A DNA stretch of 64,000 bases from Devosia sp. 1566 (GTDB lineage Bacteria > Pseudomonadota > Alphaproteobacteria > Rhizobiales > Devosiaceae). Made by a program: the position numbers and the translations under genes. The notes below the pieces were generated by a model, which had not been told where the DNA came from, ran no database searches, and saw only the letters and a list, made by a program, of their open reading frames with translations. Positions 61,882 to 64,000 of this stretch are shown here, in pieces; position 1 is the first letter of the stretch; every line of letters begins with the position of its first letter. The DNA lies in the NCBI RefSeq assembly GCF_004005995.1, contig NZ_CP034767.1:3410001-3474000 (forward strand), read 5' to 3'.

Positions 61882-62810
61882 TGCTTTTCCCTCAGCACGT
61901 AAAGCTGCAGCAAGGACACGACGAGCAGGATGGTGAACAGCACCACGGTCTGCGCGGCGGCGTAGCCCATCTGGTAGGATGAAAAGGCGGTCTGATAGAT
62001 CATGAGCACCAGGGGCTTGGTCGAGTTGAGCGGCCCGCCCGGATCATTGGTGGTCATGTTGTAGACCTGGTCGAAGATGCGCAAGAAGCCGATCGAGGAG
62101 AACACCACCAGAAACACCGTAGTGGGCTTGAGCAGCGGCACGGTGATCTTGCGCAGGATCGCCCACTCGCCGAGCCCGTCAATGCGAGCCGCCTCGTAAA
62201 AAGTGTTCGGAATGGCACGCAGCCCGGCCATGAAGATGATGATCTGAAAACCAAGTCCGGCCCAGATCGCCGGGATGAGGATGGAAAGGAGCGCCTGGTC
62301 GACCGAGCGCAAAAAGGGCTGCTGCGGAATGCCAATCGTGCTGAGAAAACCGTTGATCACCCCGATCGGCACCGGCTGGTAGAACCAGCGCCAAACCCAG
62401 CCCATTGCCGCCGCCGTAGTGAGGAAGGGCAGGAAGTAGAGCGCGCGGATAAAGCCATGCATGAACCGGACGCGATCGAGATAGAACGCGATCACAAAGG
62501 AGATCGCGAGGCTCAGCGGCGTGCCGATGATCAGGTAAAGAAAGGTGTTCTGGAACACTTTCCAGAACAAGGGGTCGGCGAACATCTTCTGGTAGTTCGC
62601 CAGCCCAATGAACTGCGCCGGGCGCAACAGGTCCCAGTTGGTCATCGACAGCCAGAAGGCCTGGAATGTGGGATAAAAGCGAATAACCGAATAAAAGATG
62701 ATCGGCAGGGCGAGAAAGCCCCAAGCCCAGATCACCCGCTTGGTGCCGATATTCAGACGATCCCAGAAGCGAACTGGGCCTGCTTGGGGGATGGGGCTCG
62801 CCGACGACAT
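61878..62810 (-). CDS. Sugar ABC importer permease, MalF/UgpA type
   Basis: 310 residues from ATG 62810 with AGGAG 5 nt upstream; earlier in-frame codons are Pro/Ala-rich and unneeded. Six helices starting VIWAWGFLALPIIFYSVIRFYP; EAA loop NTFYEAARIDGLGEWAILRKITVPLLKPT. CUT1-family permeases carry di- and oligosaccharides, glycerol-phosphodiesters and relatives. A strong hairpin separates it from the binding-protein gene. Confidence 0.9.
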   Translation of the reverse strand: MSSASPIPQAGPVRFWDRLNIGTKRVIWAWGFLALPIIFYSVIRFYPTFQAFWLSMTNWDLLRPAQFIGLANYQKMFADPLFWKVFQNTFLYLIIGTPLSLAISFVIAFYLDRVRFMHGFIRALYFLPFLTTAAAMGWVWRWFYQPVPIGVINGFLSTIGIPQQPFLRSVDQALLSILIPAIWAGLGFQIIIFMAGLRAIPNTFYEAARIDGLGEWAILRKITVPLLKPTTVFLVVFSSIGFLRIFDQVYNMTTNDPGGPLNSTKPLVLMIYQTAFSSYQMGYAAAQTVVLFTILLVVSLLQLYVLREKQ

Positions 62811-62832
62811 TTTCGCTCCTGCAAGAACTGGC

Positions 62833-62865
62833 GCGGCCGGCGGCAGGTAAACTGCCGTCGGCCGC
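62833..62865 (-). promoter_or_regulatory. Intercistronic hairpin after the sugar binding-protein gene
   Basis: GCGGCCGGCGGCAG pairs with CTGCCGTCGGCCGC over 14 positions (one G-T) across loop GTAAA, starting 17 nt after the binding-protein stop and before the MalF-like gene. No T tract; likely mRNA stabiliser or partial attenuator. Confidence 0.65.
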
Positions 62866-62882
62866 ATTGCATGGCTTGGTGG

Positions 62883-64000
62883 TTACTGACGGCCCTGGTC
62901 GATGATGGCCTGCTCAGCCTGCGCCGCCTGGTTCAGCGAGTCCTCGATGGACTGGTTTTCCAGCAGAACGCGGTTGACCATGTCGATCGTGGTCTGGCGT
63001 TGCGCCGCTTCGTCATAGAAGCGGGTAGTCTGGGCATATTCCAGACCCTTGAGGAAGGGCCCCAAAATCGGGTCGGCGAGGTTCTTCTCGGTCAAGGCAA
63101 CGTCCCGGCGAGCGGGAAGCTCACCCACTGCATCAAGCCAGATTTCCATCGCTTCAGGCGAGGAGATGTACTGAAGGAACTTCTGTGCAGCAGCGAGCTC
63201 TTCACCCTCTGCAGTTGCCCCGATCGCATTGGCGAAATAGCTCGAATAGTTGGAGCGCATGCCGTTGGCGTCGGCCGGCAGCTCCACCACTCCCCATTCG
63301 AAGGGATTGGCTTCAAAGGCGCCGAGGCGGAAGGTGCCGTCGATGGTCATCGCAGCCAACCCGGCCCGGAACGCGGCCTGGCCTTCATCCATGAAGCCGG
63401 TCTGCCCCACTTTGTGTTCCGTCTGCAGGTCCGTGTAGAACTTCAGCGCCGCAGCGCCCGCTTCGTCGTTATAAGCGACATTGCCTTCTTCGTCGTAGGG
63501 CACACCACCATTCTGGCGCACCAGAACTTCACGCCACCACTGGTGATCCTGCCCGGCCATGTCGAGCGTGATACCGGCTGAGGTCATGTTGCCTCCGCCG
63601 TCAACCTTGGTCGTCGCCTTGGCAACGGCAAGCAGTTCTTCAAGGTTCTGTGGCGGCTGAACGCCAGCCTCGTCCAGCAAAGCCTTGTTGTAGAACAGCG
63701 CCAGTGAGCGCACTGCGGTTGGCAACCCGTAATAGTCTTCGCCGCGCTTCATCGCCGAAACGATCGGGAAGAACTGCGATTCAATCTCTTCATGCGGGAA
63801 AACCGCTGGATCAAGCGGCTTGATCAAGCCACCATTCACGAACTGGTCGGTCCAGCCATAGAACAATTGCACCACGTCCGGGCCCTGGCCCGCAACCTTG
63901 GCGGCCACGACACGGGTCTGGTAGTCGGCGTAGGGGAAGGTCGTGTGCTTGACGGTGATGTCAGGATTGGCAGCCTCGAACTTCTCGATCAGCTGGTCCA
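62883..64000 (-). CDS. Sugar ABC importer binding protein (family 1), N-terminus outside window
   Basis: The frame is still open at the window edge; 372 codons are present, with the signal peptide and first residues missing. The visible start DQLIEKFEAANPDITVKHTTFPYADYQTRVVAAKVAGQGPDVVQLF (in order) is typical of CUT1 sugar-binding proteins, as are YNKALLDEAGVQPPQNLEELL and AAQKFLQYISSPEAMEIWLDAVGELPARRDV. First visible gene of the minus-strand sugar operon. Ligand unknown; the co-operonic ASL-like lyase and PfkB kinase suggest an unusual conjugated sugar. Confidence 0.9.
   Translation of the reverse strand, partial: DQLIEKFEAANPDITVKHTTFPYADYQTRVVAAKVAGQGPDVVQLFYGWTDQFVNGGLIKPLDPAVFPHEEIESQFFPIVSAMKRGEDYYGLPTAVRSLALFYNKALLDEAGVQPPQNLEELLAVAKATTKVDGGGNMTSAGITLDMAGQDHQWWREVLVRQNGGVPYDEEGNVAYNDEAGAAALKFYTDLQTEHKVGQTGFMDEGQAAFRAGLAAMTIDGTFRLGAFEANPFEWGVVELPADANGMRSNYSSYFANAIGATAEGEELAAAQKFLQYISSPEAMEIWLDAVGELPARRDVALTEKNLADPILGPFLKGLEYAQTTRFYDEAAQRQTTIDMVNRVLLENQSIEDSLNQAAQAEQAIIDQGRQ

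Noticed and set aside
1..64000. CRISPR arrays, rRNA genes, riboswitches, prophage structural genes
   Set aside because: I saw no regularly spaced repeats, no rRNA-like segments and no recognisable riboswitch or phage structural genes; integrase and IS pieces alone do not make a prophage.

Overview
The window is GC-rich, densely packed bacterial DNA. Its gene set points to an alphaproteobacterium, most likely a soil or plant-associated member of the Hyphomicrobiales. Supporting signs are many ABC/TRAP uptake operons for amino acids, sugars and polyamine-like solutes, LysR/IclR/GntR regulators, an EcfG-type promoter, and a DUF6894 protein. The genus cannot be fixed from sequence alone. Nearly everything is accessory catabolism: import a solute, then convert it in a few steps.

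Layout. 1-4.9 kb: an aminotransferase (cut by the window edge), an ALDH7-type aminoadipate-semialdehyde dehydrogenase (amaB-like), a 2-oxoadipate dioxygenase/decarboxylase (hglS-like) and a LysR gene broken by two 1-nt deletions; together the lower lysine (pipecolate/aminoadipate) pathway. 5.0-11.8 kb (minus): an IclR-led operon with a PotABCD-type importer and two tandem M14 zinc deacylases. 12.2-14.1 kb: a graveyard of gene and transposon fragments. 14.1-18.5 kb: a second hglS with its own LysR and an amaA-like FAD oxidase, then a decapitated hisD/hpsN-like pseudogene. 18.8-21.2 kb: an NTF2-like secreted protein and an NmrA-type reductase, divergent from a LysR gene. 21.4-28.0 kb: a TRAP transporter with a split transketolase, an SDR and a divergent LysR. 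28.4-33.3 kb: a yhiI-rbbA-yhhJ-like export operon. 33.4-36.1 kb: a frameshifted IS110-family element, an integrase fragment and tRNA-Ser(CGA), which looks like the eroded end of an integrated element. 36.3-44.1 kb: acetyltransferase, GH3 hexosaminidase, a complete Dpp/Opp-type importer and an NlpC/P60 peptidase. 44.2-55.3 kb: a small stress-type gene and a hydroxyproline catabolism/uptake locus in two opposed operons. 55.6-57.5 kb: a GyrI-like protein and a CNNM/CorC-type membrane protein. 57.5-64 kb (minus): a sugar ABC importer fused into one operon with a PfkB kinase and an argininosuccinate-lyase-like enzyme.

Functional logic. Lysine-derived pipecolate or aminoadipate would pass through the amaA-like oxidase, the ALDH, the aminotransferase and HglS to 2-hydroxyglutarate. 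4- and 3-hydroxyprolines would be epimerised or dehydrated, oxidised, deaminated or reduced, giving ketoglutarate semialdehyde or proline; the final semialdehyde dehydrogenase is not in that locus.

Points most worth a second look: the sugar-importer/PfkB/ASL-like lyase operon; the kinase-less TRAP/split-transketolase/SDR operon; the tandem deacylases behind a polyamine-type importer; a 65-nt intergenic element present twice, each time after a LysR gene; hairpins placed exactly between substrate-binding-protein and permease genes in three operons; and four 1-nt losses, all in or next to G/C runs, which may be sequencing errors rather than real gene decay. Functions are assigned from motifs and context read by eye; no database search was run.
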